Below are positions 26,297 through 37,410 of a stretch of 64,000 nucleotides of DNA, piece by piece (position 1 is the stretch's first letter; every line of letters starts with the position of its first letter). The stretch comes from Leeuwenhoekiella sp. MAR_2009_132. Lineage in GTDB: Bacteria > Bacteroidota > Bacteroidia > Flavobacteriales > Flavobacteriaceae. A program made the position numbers and the translations under genes. Under the pieces are notes generated by a model, which saw only the letters and a list, made by a program, of their open reading frames with translations, made no database searches and had not been told where the DNA came from. The stretch is from contig NZ_JHZY01000004.1 in NCBI RefSeq assembly GCF_000687915.1, positions 1,188,001-1,252,000 on the forward strand, read 5' to 3'.

Positions 26297-26309
26297 ATCT
26301 TCTAGTTTT

Positions 26310-26335
26310 CAGTTTACAGTTACAGTTTGCAGTTG
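26310..26335 (+). repeat. Short CAGTTT-rich repeat between atpD and atpC
   Basis: The spacer holds several irregular copies of CAGTTT/CAGTTA. The 12-mer CAGTTTGCAGTT in it recurs at 45826-45837 beyond the Xaa-Pro peptidase gene. It may be a simple repeat with no function. Confidence 0.4.
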
Positions 26336-26368
26336 TTAAACCGCTACCCGAAAACTGCCTACTTATTT

Positions 26369-27883
<1,515 letters not shown>

Positions 27884-27958
27884 CTATTTAATGTTTAGCA
27901 AAATATGTAGTTGAAAAAAATTAATAGTGCATAAAAACACCTACTTTTTTTCATCGTG

Positions 27959-27966
27959 CAAAGATA
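27959..27966 (-). promoter_or_regulatory. Probable -7 element for atpD-atpC
   Basis: TATCTTTG on the minus strand fits TAnnTTTG and lies about 80 bases before atpD. I see no TTG at the expected distance upstream, so the call rests on the -7 element alone. Confidence 0.4.
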
Positions 27967-28049
27967 GTTTTTAATATTAAAAAAACTAATCCTCTTTAGT
28001 TGAATTTAATCTGTTGATTTTTTTTTAGCTGAAAAACATTTATAAACAA

Positions 28050-28079
28050 CAAAAGCCTTCTTGTACAGGAAGGCTTTTG
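28050..28079 (-). terminator. Terminator of the glmS operon
   Basis: CAAAAGCCTTC (28050-28060) pairs with GAAGGCTTTTG (28069-28079) across an 8-base loop. It lies about 40 bases beyond the glmS stop on the minus strand. Confidence 0.75.
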
Positions 28080-28117
28080 GTGTTTATCTAATAGGTCATA
28101 AAGACCAGTATATGAGT

Positions 28118-29968
28118 TTATTCAACCGTAACTGATTTTGCCAAATTACGAGGCTGATCAACATTTTTACCCAGCATCACTGCAATGTGATAGGATAATA
28201 ATTGTAATGGTATTGTAGTTAAAAGCGGCGACATAGAATCCATTATCTCAGGAACTTCAATGACATAATCTGCGAGATCACGCACCGTAACATCTCCTTT
28301 TGTAACAATTCCTATAATTTTTCCTTTTCGGCTTTTTATTTCCTGAATATTACTTACGATTTTATCGTAGTGACCTCGGCGGGTTGCAATTACAACCACC
28401 GGCATTTGCTCATCTATTAAAGCTATTGGTCCATGCTTCATTTCTGCTGCTGGATAGCCTTCTGCGTGTATATATGAAATCTCTTTCAGTTTTAATGCGC
28501 CCTCTAAAGCAACCGGAAAGTTAAATCCACGACCTAAATATAAAAAGTTAGCTGCGTCTTTATACACTTCGGCAATTTTCTTTGCCTGCTCATTACTTTG
28601 CAGAGCTTCTTCCACTTTTTGAGGAACAAGGTTTAGCTCCTCTAAATGCATATGAAAATCTGAAGTTGAAATCTTACCTCTTGCTTTTGCAATTTTTAAT
28701 CCTAACAACGTAAGAACTGTAATTTGCGTAGTAAATGCTTTTGTTGATGCAACTCCTATTTCGGGACCCGCGTGCGTATAGGCACCTGCGTGAGCTTCTC
28801 TGGATATTGACGAGCCAACGACATTACAAACACCAAAAACAAATGCCCCCTGCTCTTTTGCAAGTTTCATTGCAGCCATCGTGTCTGCTGTTTCTCCACT
28901 TTGAGAAATTGCAATAACGATGTCTCCTTTTTCTATTACAGGGTTACGGTATCTAAATTCTGAAGCATATTCTACTTCAACAGGAATACGTACTAATTCT
29001 TCAATTATATATTCTGCAACCAGACCAGCGTGCCACGAAGTTCCGCAGGCTAAAATGACGAGTCTTTTTGCATTAATAAACTTATCAATATGGTCATCTA
29101 CTCCGGCCATTTTGATAATGCCTTCTTTAACACGCATACGACCCCTAAAGGTATCTCGTATTGCCTGCGGCTGTTCATAAATTTCTTTAAGCATAAAATG
29201 CTCGTAACCACCTTTCTCTATCTGTTCAAGATTAAGTTTTAATTCTTGAATATACGGGGCAGTAACCAAGGCATCGTCTTTAATGCTAAAGACCTTGATT
29301 TTCTTATCTAATCGCACCACCGCCATCTCGCCATCTTCAAGATACAGTGCATTTGTAGTATACTCTATAAAAGGAGAAGCGTCAGATGCAATGAAAAACT
29401 CACCTTCACCAATACCTATAGCTAGAGGACTTCCCAACCGTGCAACTACAATTTCATTTGGTTTTTTCTTATCAAAAACAGCGATGGCATAGGCACCTAC
29501 TGTTTGATTTAGCGCAACCTGTACTGCTTTACCCAGTTTTAAACCCTGATTAATTTGTACATCTTCAATAAGGTTAACTAAAACTTCAGTATCTGTGTCA
29601 GATTTGAAAGTAAAACCCCGGTTGGTAAGCTCTTTTTTTATGGCATCATAATTTTCAATGATTCCATTGTGTATAATTACAAGATCTGCCGAATTTGAAT
29701 AATGCGGATGCGAATTCACATCGTTAGGTACCCCGTGTGTTGCCCAGCGTGTATGACCTATACCTAAATTTCCTTTTGTATTAATTGAAGATTCGACCTT
29801 CTTTTTTAAATCGTCTACTTTGCCTTTTGTTTTACAAAGCTGTATAGATTCTCCATCATATATTGCAACACCAGCACTATCATATCCTCGGTACTCCAGA
29901 CGCTGTAGACCTTTCATAATGATAGGGTAAGCCTCACGGTGCCCAATATAACCTACTATTCCGCACAT
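28118..29968 (-). CDS. glmS: Glutamine-fructose-6-phosphate aminotransferase (isomerizing)
   Basis: The 616-residue enzyme makes glucosamine-6-phosphate for peptidoglycan and lipopolysaccharide. Cys2 is the glutaminase nucleophile (MCGIVGYIGHREAYPIIMKG), with GHTRWATHGVPNDVNSHPH and the NGIIENYDAIK loop. Two SIS domains follow, with the isomerase signatures CGTSWHAGL and ISQSGETADTMAA, and the C-terminus NLAKSVTVE is fully conserved. It is the last gene of a run with the DUF4270 lipoprotein and the glycogen-synthase-like gene (9 and 10 bases apart). A terminator lies after it. Confidence 0.98.
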   Translation of the reverse strand: MCGIVGYIGHREAYPIIMKGLQRLEYRGYDSAGVAIYDGESIQLCKTKGKVDDLKKKVESSINTKGNLGIGHTRWATHGVPNDVNSHPHYSNSADLVIIHNGIIENYDAIKKELTNRGFTFKSDTDTEVLVNLIEDVQINQGLKLGKAVQVALNQTVGAYAIAVFDKKKPNEIVVARLGSPLAIGIGEGEFFIASDASPFIEYTTNALYLEDGEMAVVRLDKKIKVFSIKDDALVTAPYIQELKLNLEQIEKGGYEHFMLKEIYEQPQAIRDTFRGRMRVKEGIIKMAGVDDHIDKFINAKRLVILACGTSWHAGLVAEYIIEELVRIPVEVEYASEFRYRNPVIEKGDIVIAISQSGETADTMAAMKLAKEQGAFVFGVCNVVGSSISREAHAGAYTHAGPEIGVASTKAFTTQITVLTLLGLKIAKARGKISTSDFHMHLEELNLVPQKVEEALQSNEQAKKIAEVYKDAANFLYLGRGFNFPVALEGALKLKEISYIHAEGYPAAEMKHGPIALIDEQMPVVVIATRRGHYDKIVSNIQEIKSRKGKIIGIVTKGDVTVRDLADYVIEVPEIMDSMSPLLTTIPLQLLSYHIAVMLGKNVDQPRNLAKSVTVE

Positions 29969-29977
29969 ATAATTTAT

Positions 29978-31591
29978 TTAATTTCCTGCTTCAGAATAAA
30001 ATATATTCAATTTTAATCGCTTCTCATCAGGCACTGAAGAATTACTTCCATAAAGAACTGTTCCCTTTTGAGAAACTACAGATGCGAAAGGAATTCTATT
30101 CGGGTAATCTGCAGATGTTTTATTATCTATTCTAGCCGTTCCTATAGCAGTAAGATTCTGACTTATCACAACACCCAATTTTGTGTTTGGACTATCGTTA
30201 TCTGCGCTTAGAAGATTTTTAATATATTCTGTAATTCGTATTTTATAACTAATTCCTGCTCCTGATTCGGTTTTTGTTAAAGGCCCTAAGTGCGTTGTTC
30301 CTACAGCAGTAATTACTCCCTGACTCGTGATATTTGCATCTAGTGAAAAATCTACCAGAGGTTGGTTTGTTTCAAGATCGTATATATATATGCGCTCTGG
30401 CTCTGAAATTGCCGAAGTCGACAATGCACTAATAGTTGATTGATCTACAAAAAACTCAAGATTTGCTTCTCTTATAAGTCGGTTTTTTGCTCGAAGTTCA
30501 GCTAACTCTTCTGGTATACCATCATTATCTGTATCTGCTCCAAAAAGCTCTACAACAGCCATGCTTCCCTGACCACCTTTTAAAAATAGATTTGCATCCC
30601 CCTCAGTAGTATTAACAGTAGCCAACCTATCTGTCACAGAAGTCTTAAAGTTGTTCTCAAAGTTTACAACAGAATTACCCGAAAATCCTAAAGTGATACT
30701 TCCCGAAACACGAGCAGTTTCAGCTCCAGACTTATAATAAATTACGATTGAAGTGTTAGCTTTATCAAATACAAAATAATTACCTGTATTGCCTATAGGC
30801 TGTGCATCTAAATAAATTCCTCTAAAATAATTTCTAAAGGCATTACCATTAAAAAGAACATCTTGCCCCTCTTTAGAAAAAATTACATCTTGCCAGTATG
30901 CAGAGTTCGCACCTGTTGTAAGACCGTCTAATCTAAATCGTAATCTGGGAGAATTTGTGGTTGCCACAGGGTCCTGGTTTTCTGCGGTTGCTTCTGCCGG
31001 CACGGTTGTAATTACCGGAGCATTAGATGGTAAAACTTCTTTTTCAAATAGAAAATCACCGCGCACACCTGTAAAACCGGGTATGTCGTCAGAATAATAG
31101 ATCGTAGCATCTTCAAAATCTGGCGGAGCATTATCTGTAAGCAAATAATTAGACCTGTAGGCAGTTAGCTTTATAGGGCTTGTACCTGATACCGAATCTA
31201 ACGTATAAACTGTCTCACTTTCTTCGTTTACAGATTGTGTACTAAAATACGGCATTGTAAAAACTATAGAGTCTATAACCGGATTTGTACCATAAGTCCT
31301 GTTGTATGTTGTTAAACCTACCTGACTTAAAGTTGAAGCAGTGGTTGTCCCGTACAACGGATCATTGTAAAAACCTAAGATTCCTACATTTAAACCATTA
31401 GTCTGAACAGCATTCTTATTTACAAGTTGCTCGTTATAAGCAACAACATTATAGGCTTCTACACCCGAAGTAAAATTACTAGAATCTACTAAGCCATCTC
31501 CAATCTCCAAAAAATCATCTTCACAAGAGGCAGCAATAAAAAGAAGCATTAGTATTCCTAATGTTCTTACCAACAAAGCATTTAATTTCAT
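29978..31591 (-). CDS. DUF4270 family lipoprotein
   Basis: The 537-residue protein begins with a lipoprotein signal (LLFIAASCEDDFLEIGDGLV; the Cys is lipidated) and continues as a beta-rich exported protein. Recognisable DUF4270 features are GILGFYNDPLYGTTTASTL near the start and blocks such as YRSNYLLTDN and RLRFRLDG. This family is specific to Bacteroidota and its function is unknown; the protein is expected on the outer membrane. It is between the glycogen-synthase-like gene and glmS with very short spacers. Confidence 0.88.
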   Translation of the reverse strand: MKLNALLVRTLGILMLLFIAASCEDDFLEIGDGLVDSSNFTSGVEAYNVVAYNEQLVNKNAVQTNGLNVGILGFYNDPLYGTTTASTLSQVGLTTYNRTYGTNPVIDSIVFTMPYFSTQSVNEESETVYTLDSVSGTSPIKLTAYRSNYLLTDNAPPDFEDATIYYSDDIPGFTGVRGDFLFEKEVLPSNAPVITTVPAEATAENQDPVATTNSPRLRFRLDGLTTGANSAYWQDVIFSKEGQDVLFNGNAFRNYFRGIYLDAQPIGNTGNYFVFDKANTSIVIYYKSGAETARVSGSITLGFSGNSVVNFENNFKTSVTDRLATVNTTEGDANLFLKGGQGSMAVVELFGADTDNDGIPEELAELRAKNRLIREANLEFFVDQSTISALSTSAISEPERIYIYDLETNQPLVDFSLDANITSQGVITAVGTTHLGPLTKTESGAGISYKIRITEYIKNLLSADNDSPNTKLGVVISQNLTAIGTARIDNKTSADYPNRIPFASVVSQKGTVLYGSNSSVPDEKRLKLNIFYSEAGN

Positions 31592-31601
31592 TCGTTTTTT
31601 T

Positions 31602-32411
31602 TTAATCTAAAACCTTAGTCGTGTAGAATTCCTCATACGCCTGAGCAAACTCTTCCTTTTTCTTATAGGGTAATACCGGTATTTTGGTCACATTTAAATA
31701 GCTGGAAAGCTCTTCATCTAAATCTGACGAACCTATAATTGCAGCATCAGAATTTTTAATCGCTACTTTCATCAAGTTTGAATAAGTAGGCTCCTCTAAT
31801 TCTGCAATCTCACCTTTGTCTATGCCGTCAAAAGCTATTTTATCTATTAATTGCATATTAAGCGTATCGTCAAAGCCTTTATTGTAAACAGAAGTAACTA
31901 TTTTACTTTGTTTAAAAAGTGGCTCACTCGCATAATATTTCTTTAAATAAAGTGGCAATAAAGATGCCAACCATCCATGAACGTGGATAATATCTGGTGC
32001 CCAATTCAATTTTTTTACAGTTTCTACAACTCCTTTTGCAAAAAAGATAGCACGCTCGTCATTATCTGCAAATAAGTTTCCGTCTTCATCTGTAAAAGTC
32101 GCTTTACGCTTAAAATACTCTTCGTTATCTATAAAGTAAACCTGAATACGCTCTTTAGGTATTGAAGCAACTTTAATAATAAGAGGCATGTCAAAGTCAT
32201 TAATAACTAAGTTCATACCAGAAAGACGTATTACTTCATGTAATTGATGACGTCTTTCGTTGATATTTCCGTATCGAGGCATAAAAATTCTAATCTGACC
32301 TCCCTTACTATTAACCATTTGAGGTACCTCAAAAGACATAGATGCAATCTCTGTCTCTGGCAAATAAGGTATAACTTCAGATGATACGTACAATATCCTC
32401 TTATTTTTCAT
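31602..32411 (-). CDS. Half-length glycogen/starch synthase-like protein (GT5 N-terminal domain)
   Basis: The 269-residue protein resembles the N-terminal Rossmann half of family GT5 glycogen synthases: ILYVSSEVIPYL, VNSKGGQIRIFMPRYGNINE, and ERAIFFAKGVVETVKKLNWA with PDIIHVHGWLASLLPLYLKK. The C-terminal nucleotide-sugar-binding half is absent. The KTGGL motif, expected after SSEVIPY, is replaced by PETEIAS. Catalysis by the usual mechanism is unlikely. It precedes DUF4270 and glmS by short gaps and diverges from panC. A truncated GT5 in this position appears to be conserved in flavobacteria, suggesting a non-enzymatic or altered role. Confidence 0.82.
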   Translation of the reverse strand: MKNKRILYVSSEVIPYLPETEIASMSFEVPQMVNSKGGQIRIFMPRYGNINERRHQLHEVIRLSGMNLVINDFDMPLIIKVASIPKERIQVYFIDNEEYFKRKATFTDEDGNLFADNDERAIFFAKGVVETVKKLNWAPDIIHVHGWLASLLPLYLKKYYASEPLFKQSKIVTSVYNKGFDDTLNMQLIDKIAFDGIDKGEIAELEEPTYSNLMKVAIKNSDAAIIGSSDLDEELSSYLNVTKIPVLPYKKKEEFAQAYEEFYTTKVLD

Positions 32412-32489
32412 ATGTGTGCTTCTAAGTTTCTATTAAGGCTAAAAAACACGCAAAATTACGAAAATTTATGCAGATTGCCAGTAATATAG

Positions 32490-32497
32490 TAATTTTG
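32490..32497 (+). promoter_or_regulatory. Possible -7 element of the panC operon
   Basis: TAATTTTG fits TAnnTTTG and lies 21 bases before the chosen panC start. The nearest TTG upstream is at 32475-32477, closer than normal. A similar element on the other strand (32458-32451) could serve the divergent glycogen-synthase-like gene. Confidence 0.35.
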
Positions 32498-32518
32498 CCG
32501 CCTGTTAAATTAATCCCC

Positions 32519-33367
32519 ATGCACGTATTCACTAATAGACCAGAAATTTCTAACGCTGTTGCAAAGCATAAAGAAAATGGTTCAAAAATAGGTTTTGTCC
32601 CCACTATGGGAGCATTGCATAGGGGGCATGCCAGTCTCTTTAATTTTGCTTTACAAAAATGTGATGTAGTGGTGGTTAGTATTTTTGTAAACCCCACGCA
32701 ATTCAATAACAGTCAGGACTTAGAGACCTACCCAAGAGACCTTCAGGCAGACCTTGAACTCCTTGAAAACATCAACCCAAACCTTATTGTTTTTGCTCCA
32801 AATACTACAACGATTTACGGCACTAAAATTGAATCTATAGATTATAATTTTGACGGGCTAGATACCGTAATGGAAGGTGCTTTTAGACCCGGTCATTTTG
32901 AAGGCGTAGCTACTGTATTAAAGTATCTTTTTGAGATTGTACAGCCTCATTTTGCCTTTTTTGGTGAAAAAGACTACCAGCAACTACAAATCGTAAATAA
33001 ACTTGTTGCCCTAGAAAAACTTCCTGTTGAAATCATAGGTTGCCCAATTAGCCGTCATGATGATGGTCTTGCGGAAAGCTCTCGCAACATGAGATTAACG
33101 CATAATCACAGAGAGATTGCTCCCTTTATATATAGCACGTTACTGAAAGCAAAAGAACTTTTTGACGACAAAGGAATTGAAGAAATACATCATTTTGTGA
33201 CAAATGCTTTTGCAGAAAGCGCGCTATTGAAACTAGAATATTTTGAAATCGCAAATGCACGTACTTTAGAACATACTGTAGCTAAAAAAGCAAACGAATC
33301 GTACAGAGCTTTCATCGCTGTTTTTGCAGGAGATGTTCGCCTTATTGACAATATCGCCCTAAATTAA
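32519..33367 (+). CDS. panC: Pantothenate synthetase
   Basis: I choose the ATG at 32519 ([18 protein letters not shown]), giving 282 residues; the frame could extend to 32468 but the extra residues are not conserved and overlap the promoter. The ATP-grasping HIGH-like motifs are [15 protein letters not shown] and [34 protein letters not shown] binds pantoate, and SSRNMRL is the KMSKS-like loop. The enzyme joins pantoate and beta-alanine. panD follows after 19 bases, so both enzymes of this branch are together. Confidence 0.97.
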   Translation: MHVFTNRPEISNAVAKHKENGSKIGFVPTMGALHRGHASLFNFALQKCDVVVVSIFVNPTQFNNSQDLETYPRDLQADLELLENINPNLIVFAPNTTTIYGTKIESIDYNFDGLDTVMEGAFRPGHFEGVATVLKYLFEIVQPHFAFFGEKDYQQLQIVNKLVALEKLPVEIIGCPISRHDDGLAESSRNMRLTHNHREIAPFIYSTLLKAKELFDDKGIEEIHHFVTNAFAESALLKLEYFEIANARTLEHTVAKKANESYRAFIAVFAGDVRLIDNIALN

Positions 33368-33386
33368 AAACCCTTATTTTTACATC

Positions 33387-33737
33387 ATGTTAGTTAACGT
33401 TGTAAAGTCTAAAATACACCGCGTAAAAGTTACCGGAGCAGAACTTCATTACATTGGAAGCATCACTATAGATGAAGATCTTATGGATGCTGCCGGAGTT
33501 ATAGAAGGAGAGCGCTTACAAATTGTAAACGTTACTAATGGAGAACGTTTAGAAACTTACGCAATTCCCGGCCCTAGAAGTAGCGGTGAAATCACACTCA
33601 ACGGCGCCGCAGCACGCAAGGTTGCAAAAGGTGATATTCTCATTTTAATCGCCTATGCTTTTATGGAACTTGAGGAAGCCAAAGCATTTAAACCTTCTTT
33701 AGTATTCCCTAATGAAGAAACAAATTTGCTTAAATAA
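33387..33737 (+). CDS. panD: Aspartate 1-decarboxylase
   Basis: The 116-residue proenzyme supplies beta-alanine for pantothenate. Self-cleavage at Gly-Ser in [20 protein letters not shown] makes the pyruvoyl group. Other conserved parts are [20 protein letters not shown] and the [14 protein letters not shown] and [15 protein letters not shown] blocks. It follows panC and precedes the membrane protein gene, whose TTG start lies two bases after the panD stop. Confidence 0.97.
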   Translation: MLVNVVKSKIHRVKVTGAELHYIGSITIDEDLMDAAGVIEGERLQIVNVTNGERLETYAIPGPRSSGEITLNGAAARKVAKGDILILIAYAFMELEEAKAFKPSLVFPNEETNLLK

Positions 33738-33739
33738 CC

Positions 33740-34708
33740 TTGAATAAAAAGCAACTTATAAAACTTCTTAAAGTTTTAATTCCTCTTGGTTTAGGGATCT
33801 TTCTCATATATTATTCTTTAATTTCAGCTACTCCAGAGGAGCGAGCCACGCTATGGGAAAATATTAAAAAAGCAGACCCCATTTATATTTTAATTTCTTT
33901 GATATTTGGCTTTTTAAGCCATTTTTCAAGAGCTTATCGCTGGCAATATTTATTAGAACCTATGGGCTACAAACCCAACCTTTCTAACAGATTTATGGCG
34001 GTAATGGCTGCTTATCTTGCAAATTTAGGCATTCCTAGAAGTGGTGAACTGTTAAGAGGAGCACTTTTAACCACTTATGAAGACATTCCTTTCGAGAAAG
34101 GCTTCGGCACTATAATATCAGAACGAATTGCAGATTTTGTAATGCTTTTACTGGTTGTTGCTATTGCCATTTTTCTGCAAACAGATTTACTGCTTACCTA
34201 TCTAAAAGATCAAAATATTAATCCATTATATACTGTAGCGTTTCTATTTGTTGTAGTTGGTGGTATCTATATAGGTTTTAGAATAGTTAAAAACTCAAAG
34301 TCCGGATTTTTCTTAAAAATCAAAAAATTTATGTTCGGCCTTTTAGAGGGCATGCGCAGTATCCTGCATATGAAACATAAAACTGCATTTATCGCACATA
34401 CATTGTTCATCTGGATCATGTATGTTATGATGTTTTGGATTGTAAAATTTACGATTCCAGAAATTGCTACGGCTTCATCAGGCATCATACTGGCTGCATT
34501 TGTTATTGGTTCGTTTTCTATCTCTGTAACAAACGGAGGCATCGGAGTGTATCCTATAACTATAGGCGCCCTTTTTGTTTTTTTTGGTTTTAGTAAAGAA
34601 GGTGGTGAAGCTTTTGGCTGGATTATATGGGGCTCACAAACACTTTTAGTAATTGTCTTAGGAGCACTCTCATTTATTTTATTACCGGTATTAAATCGAA
34701 ATAAGTAA
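33740..34708 (+). CDS. LPG synthase transmembrane-domain (flippase-like) protein
   Basis: The 322-residue membrane protein has the pattern of the lysylphosphatidylglycerol synthase/UPF0104 family: HFSRAYRWQYLLEPMGYK, AYLANLGIPRSGELLRGALL, GFGTIISERIADFVML and a late NGGIGVYPITIGALFVFFG. Eight helices are likely, but there is no soluble aminoacyl-transferase domain, so it is probably a lipid-transport or uncharacterised relative. It starts at TTG 33740; an in-frame TAA stands four codons upstream and the first internal Met is about residue 76. Coupled translation after panD is likely. Confidence 0.85.
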   Translation: MNKKQLIKLLKVLIPLGLGIFLIYYSLISATPEERATLWENIKKADPIYILISLIFGFLSHFSRAYRWQYLLEPMGYKPNLSNRFMAVMAAYLANLGIPRSGELLRGALLTTYEDIPFEKGFGTIISERIADFVMLLLVVAIAIFLQTDLLLTYLKDQNINPLYTVAFLFVVVGGIYIGFRIVKNSKSGFFLKIKKFMFGLLEGMRSILHMKHKTAFIAHTLFIWIMYVMMFWIVKFTIPEIATASSGIILAAFVIGSFSISVTNGGIGVYPITIGALFVFFGFSKEGGEAFGWIIWGSQTLLVIVLGALSFILLPVLNRNK

Positions 34709-34776
34709 TCACGACCGCATTGAGGTAGCATAGCCATTTTATGGTTAAATTCACGTATCCAAAAAATCTACCTACC

Positions 34777-35913
34777 ATGAAAAAGACACTACTCTTACTT
34801 TTGCTGTTTAGCAGCTTTCTGAATGCACAGGTTTTGTACGAAACCGTTCCTTCAACAAATCTTAGCGAAAGCAGACAAGTAAAAATACAGCTACCCCGTA
34901 ATTACGAGACTATTAAAGACAAAAATTACCCGGTAATCGTAGTACTCGATGCAGATTATCTTTTTGAACCTGTCGCTGGCAATGTTGATTATTACAGTTA
35001 TTGGGAAGATATGCCTCAAGCCATTGTAGTAGGCGTCATGCAACCTAATCGTATGTTCGATACCCAGTATGATGACGGCAACTTTTTACCCACAGAACAA
35101 GGCGCTTCATTCTTTAATTTTATTGGCCAGGATCTTTTCCCCTGGTTGGGCAAAAAATACCGCTTGGCACCTTTCAATTTAATAGTAGGTCACGATGCGA
35201 CTGCAGGTTTTGCAAACTATTACCTGATGAAAAATCCGCCATTATTTAATGCCTATATTTCCTTAAGTCCAGATCTGGCACCACAAATGACTGAACGCCT
35301 AACCGATATTCTTCAGAAAACTGAAAATAAAATATTTTACTATCAGGCAACAGGAACTGAAGATATTGAAGCACTTCGAGAATCTACACAGGTACTTCAT
35401 ATTGCACTTCAAAATATAGAAAACACTAATCTTAAGTATTATTTTGACGATTTTGAGAACGCAACACATTACACGCTGGCAGGCAAAGCAATACCCAGTG
35501 CACTAGAACAGATTTTTTCTGTGTACAGACCTATCACAAAAAAAGAGTTTCAGGAAGATATTCTTACCGCAGAATCTCCGTTTAATTATCTAACTGAAAA
35601 ATATGAGATTATTGAAAATCTATTCGGTATCAAAGATAAAATACGCATCAATGACTTTATTGCCATTGCAGCGGCTCTAGAGAAAAAAGCAGATTGGGAT
35701 GGTTTTGAAAACCTGGGCAAACTTGCCCGAAAAGAATACCCCGAGACTGTTTTGGGGGCCTACTATTTGGGCCGGTCTTATGAAGGGAATGGAGATACAA
35801 AAAAAGCAATGCGTACCTATGAGAGCGCATTGGTATTAAAAAGCGCAGGCGATGTAGATAAAGATATTTTAATGGCCCGTGCTCAACGTATAAAAGATGA
35901 TTTCGGATATTAA
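34777..35913 (+). CDS. Esterase D-like alpha/beta-hydrolase fold protein without serine nucleophile
   Basis: I start at the ATG at 34777 because it gives a clear signal peptide (MKKTLLLLLLFSSFLNAQ); an upstream ATG at 34741 would add 12 residues in front. Residues 20-270 follow the esterase D fold (VKIQLPRNYE, NYPVIVVLDADYLFEPVAGN, AYISLSPDLAP). The nucleophile elbow, normally GHSxGG, reads GHDATAG, with Asp140 in place of serine. A TPR-like C-terminus follows (AYYLGRSYEGNGDTKKAMRT). It may be a pseudo-enzyme or use a different mechanism. The stop overlaps the radA start (TAATG). Confidence 0.85.
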   Translation: MKKTLLLLLLFSSFLNAQVLYETVPSTNLSESRQVKIQLPRNYETIKDKNYPVIVVLDADYLFEPVAGNVDYYSYWEDMPQAIVVGVMQPNRMFDTQYDDGNFLPTEQGASFFNFIGQDLFPWLGKKYRLAPFNLIVGHDATAGFANYYLMKNPPLFNAYISLSPDLAPQMTERLTDILQKTENKIFYYQATGTEDIEALRESTQVLHIALQNIENTNLKYYFDDFENATHYTLAGKAIPSALEQIFSVYRPITKKEFQEDILTAESPFNYLTEKYEIIENLFGIKDKIRINDFIAIAAALEKKADWDGFENLGKLARKEYPETVLGAYYLGRSYEGNGDTKKAMRTYESALVLKSAGDVDKDILMARAQRIKDDFGY

Positions 35914-37274
35914 TGGCAAAAACTAAAACAACCTTTTTCTGTCAAAATTGTGGTGCTCAATTTGCAAAATGGCAAGGACAATGCACTTCCTGTAAAGAAT
36001 GGAATACAATTGCTGAAGAAGTAATACAAAAAGCAGAAAAATCGAGCTGGAAAGTTGAGACTCCAACAACAAAACGGGTCGCAAAACCCCAACGTATTCA
36101 GGAGATTGATACCACAGCCGAAGCACGCTTAAATACAAAAAACAACGAACTCAATCGTGTTTTAGGAGGCGGACTCGTACCTGGATCTTTAACGCTTTTA
36201 GGTGGTGAACCGGGTATAGGAAAAAGCACTTTAATGCTGCAAATCGCATTAATGCTTCCCTATAAAACACTCTATGTTTCTGGAGAAGAAAGCGCTCAGC
36301 AAATTAAAATGCGGGCAGAACGCATAAACCCTAATGCTGAAAATTGCCTGATCCTAACGGAAACGAAAACCCAGAACATTTTTAAACAGATTGAAGCTGT
36401 AGAGCCCGATATTGTTATCATAGATTCAATACAAACACTGCATACAGATTATGTAGAAAGTGGCGCCGGTAGCATTTCTCAAATTCGGGAAACCACCACA
36501 GAGTTAATAAAATTTGCTAAAGAAACAGCAACTCCGGTGATCTTAATAGGCCATATTACCAAAGATGGAAATATTGCAGGTCCTAAAATTCTGGAACATA
36601 TGGTTGACACCGTATTACAATTTGAAGGCGATCGCAATCACGTTTATCGAATATTAAGAGCTCATAAAAACCGCTTTGGATCTACAAACGAACTTGGTAT
36701 TTACGAGATGCAAGGCAGCGGCTTGCGTGAAGTTTCTAACCCTTCTGAAATTTTAATTTCAAAAAACGATGAAGAATTAAGCGGAACTGCAATAGCTGCC
36801 ACCTTAGAAGGGATGCGCCCGCTAATGATAGAAATACAGGCTTTAGTAAGTACAGCCGTTTACGGCACGCCGCAGCGAAGCGCAACTGGCTATAATGCTA
36901 AACGATTGAATATGATTCTTGCTGTTCTTGAAAAACGCGCTGGGTTTAGACTTGGCGCGAAAGATGTATTTTTAAATATTACAGGCGGCATTAGTGTTGA
37001 TGATACGGCAATTGACCTTGCGGTAGTCGCTGCTATATTATCGAGTAATGAAGACATTGCAGTCGCAAAAGATATTTGTTTTGCAGCAGAAGTAGGTCTT
37101 GCAGGAGAAATACGCCCGGTTACACGCGTAGAACAGCGTATTCTTGAAGCCGAGAAGTTAGGCTTTAGCGCTATAATGGTTTCTAAATATTGTAAAATAC
37201 CGAATGAAAATTATGGTATTACTATAGTTAAAGTTGCTAAGATGAATGATGTTGTGGAGTGGTTGTTTGGATAA
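35913..37274 (+). CDS. radA: DNA repair protein RadA
   Basis: The 453-residue protein has the N-terminal zinc finger FCQNCGAQFAKWQGQCTSCK, a RecA-type ATPase core with Walker A GGEPGIGKSTLMLQIA, the RadA-specific motif KNRFG (RAHKNRFGSTNELG) and a C-terminal Lon-like domain (LAVVAAILSSNEDI, AAEVGLAGEIRPV). RadA drives branch migration in recombination. It overlaps the esterase-like gene by one base and ends the pan operon, followed by a bidirectional terminator. Confidence 0.97.
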   Translation: MAKTKTTFFCQNCGAQFAKWQGQCTSCKEWNTIAEEVIQKAEKSSWKVETPTTKRVAKPQRIQEIDTTAEARLNTKNNELNRVLGGGLVPGSLTLLGGEPGIGKSTLMLQIALMLPYKTLYVSGEESAQQIKMRAERINPNAENCLILTETKTQNIFKQIEAVEPDIVIIDSIQTLHTDYVESGAGSISQIRETTTELIKFAKETATPVILIGHITKDGNIAGPKILEHMVDTVLQFEGDRNHVYRILRAHKNRFGSTNELGIYEMQGSGLREVSNPSEILISKNDEELSGTAIAATLEGMRPLMIEIQALVSTAVYGTPQRSATGYNAKRLNMILAVLEKRAGFRLGAKDVFLNITGGISVDDTAIDLAVVAAILSSNEDIAVAKDICFAAEVGLAGEIRPVTRVEQRILEAEKLGFSAIMVSKYCKIPNENYGITIVKVAKMNDVVEWLFG

Positions 37275-37346
37275 TCTGATACTTACAACAAGTTTAGATC
37301 AATCCGATTTGCTGATCTACCCTTTGGAGGAACTTATTTTATATAG

Positions 37347-37382
37347 AAACACCCGATAGATTTTGAAATCTATCGGGTGTTT
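37347..37382. terminator. Bidirectional terminator between radA and sdhB
   Basis: AAACACCCGATAGATTT (37347-37363) is perfectly complementary to AAATCTATCGGGTGTTT (37366-37382). With A and T runs on either side it can serve both converging genes. Confidence 0.88.
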
Positions 37383-37410
37383 TATTTATAATTTCCGCTT
37401 TGCGAAAAGC

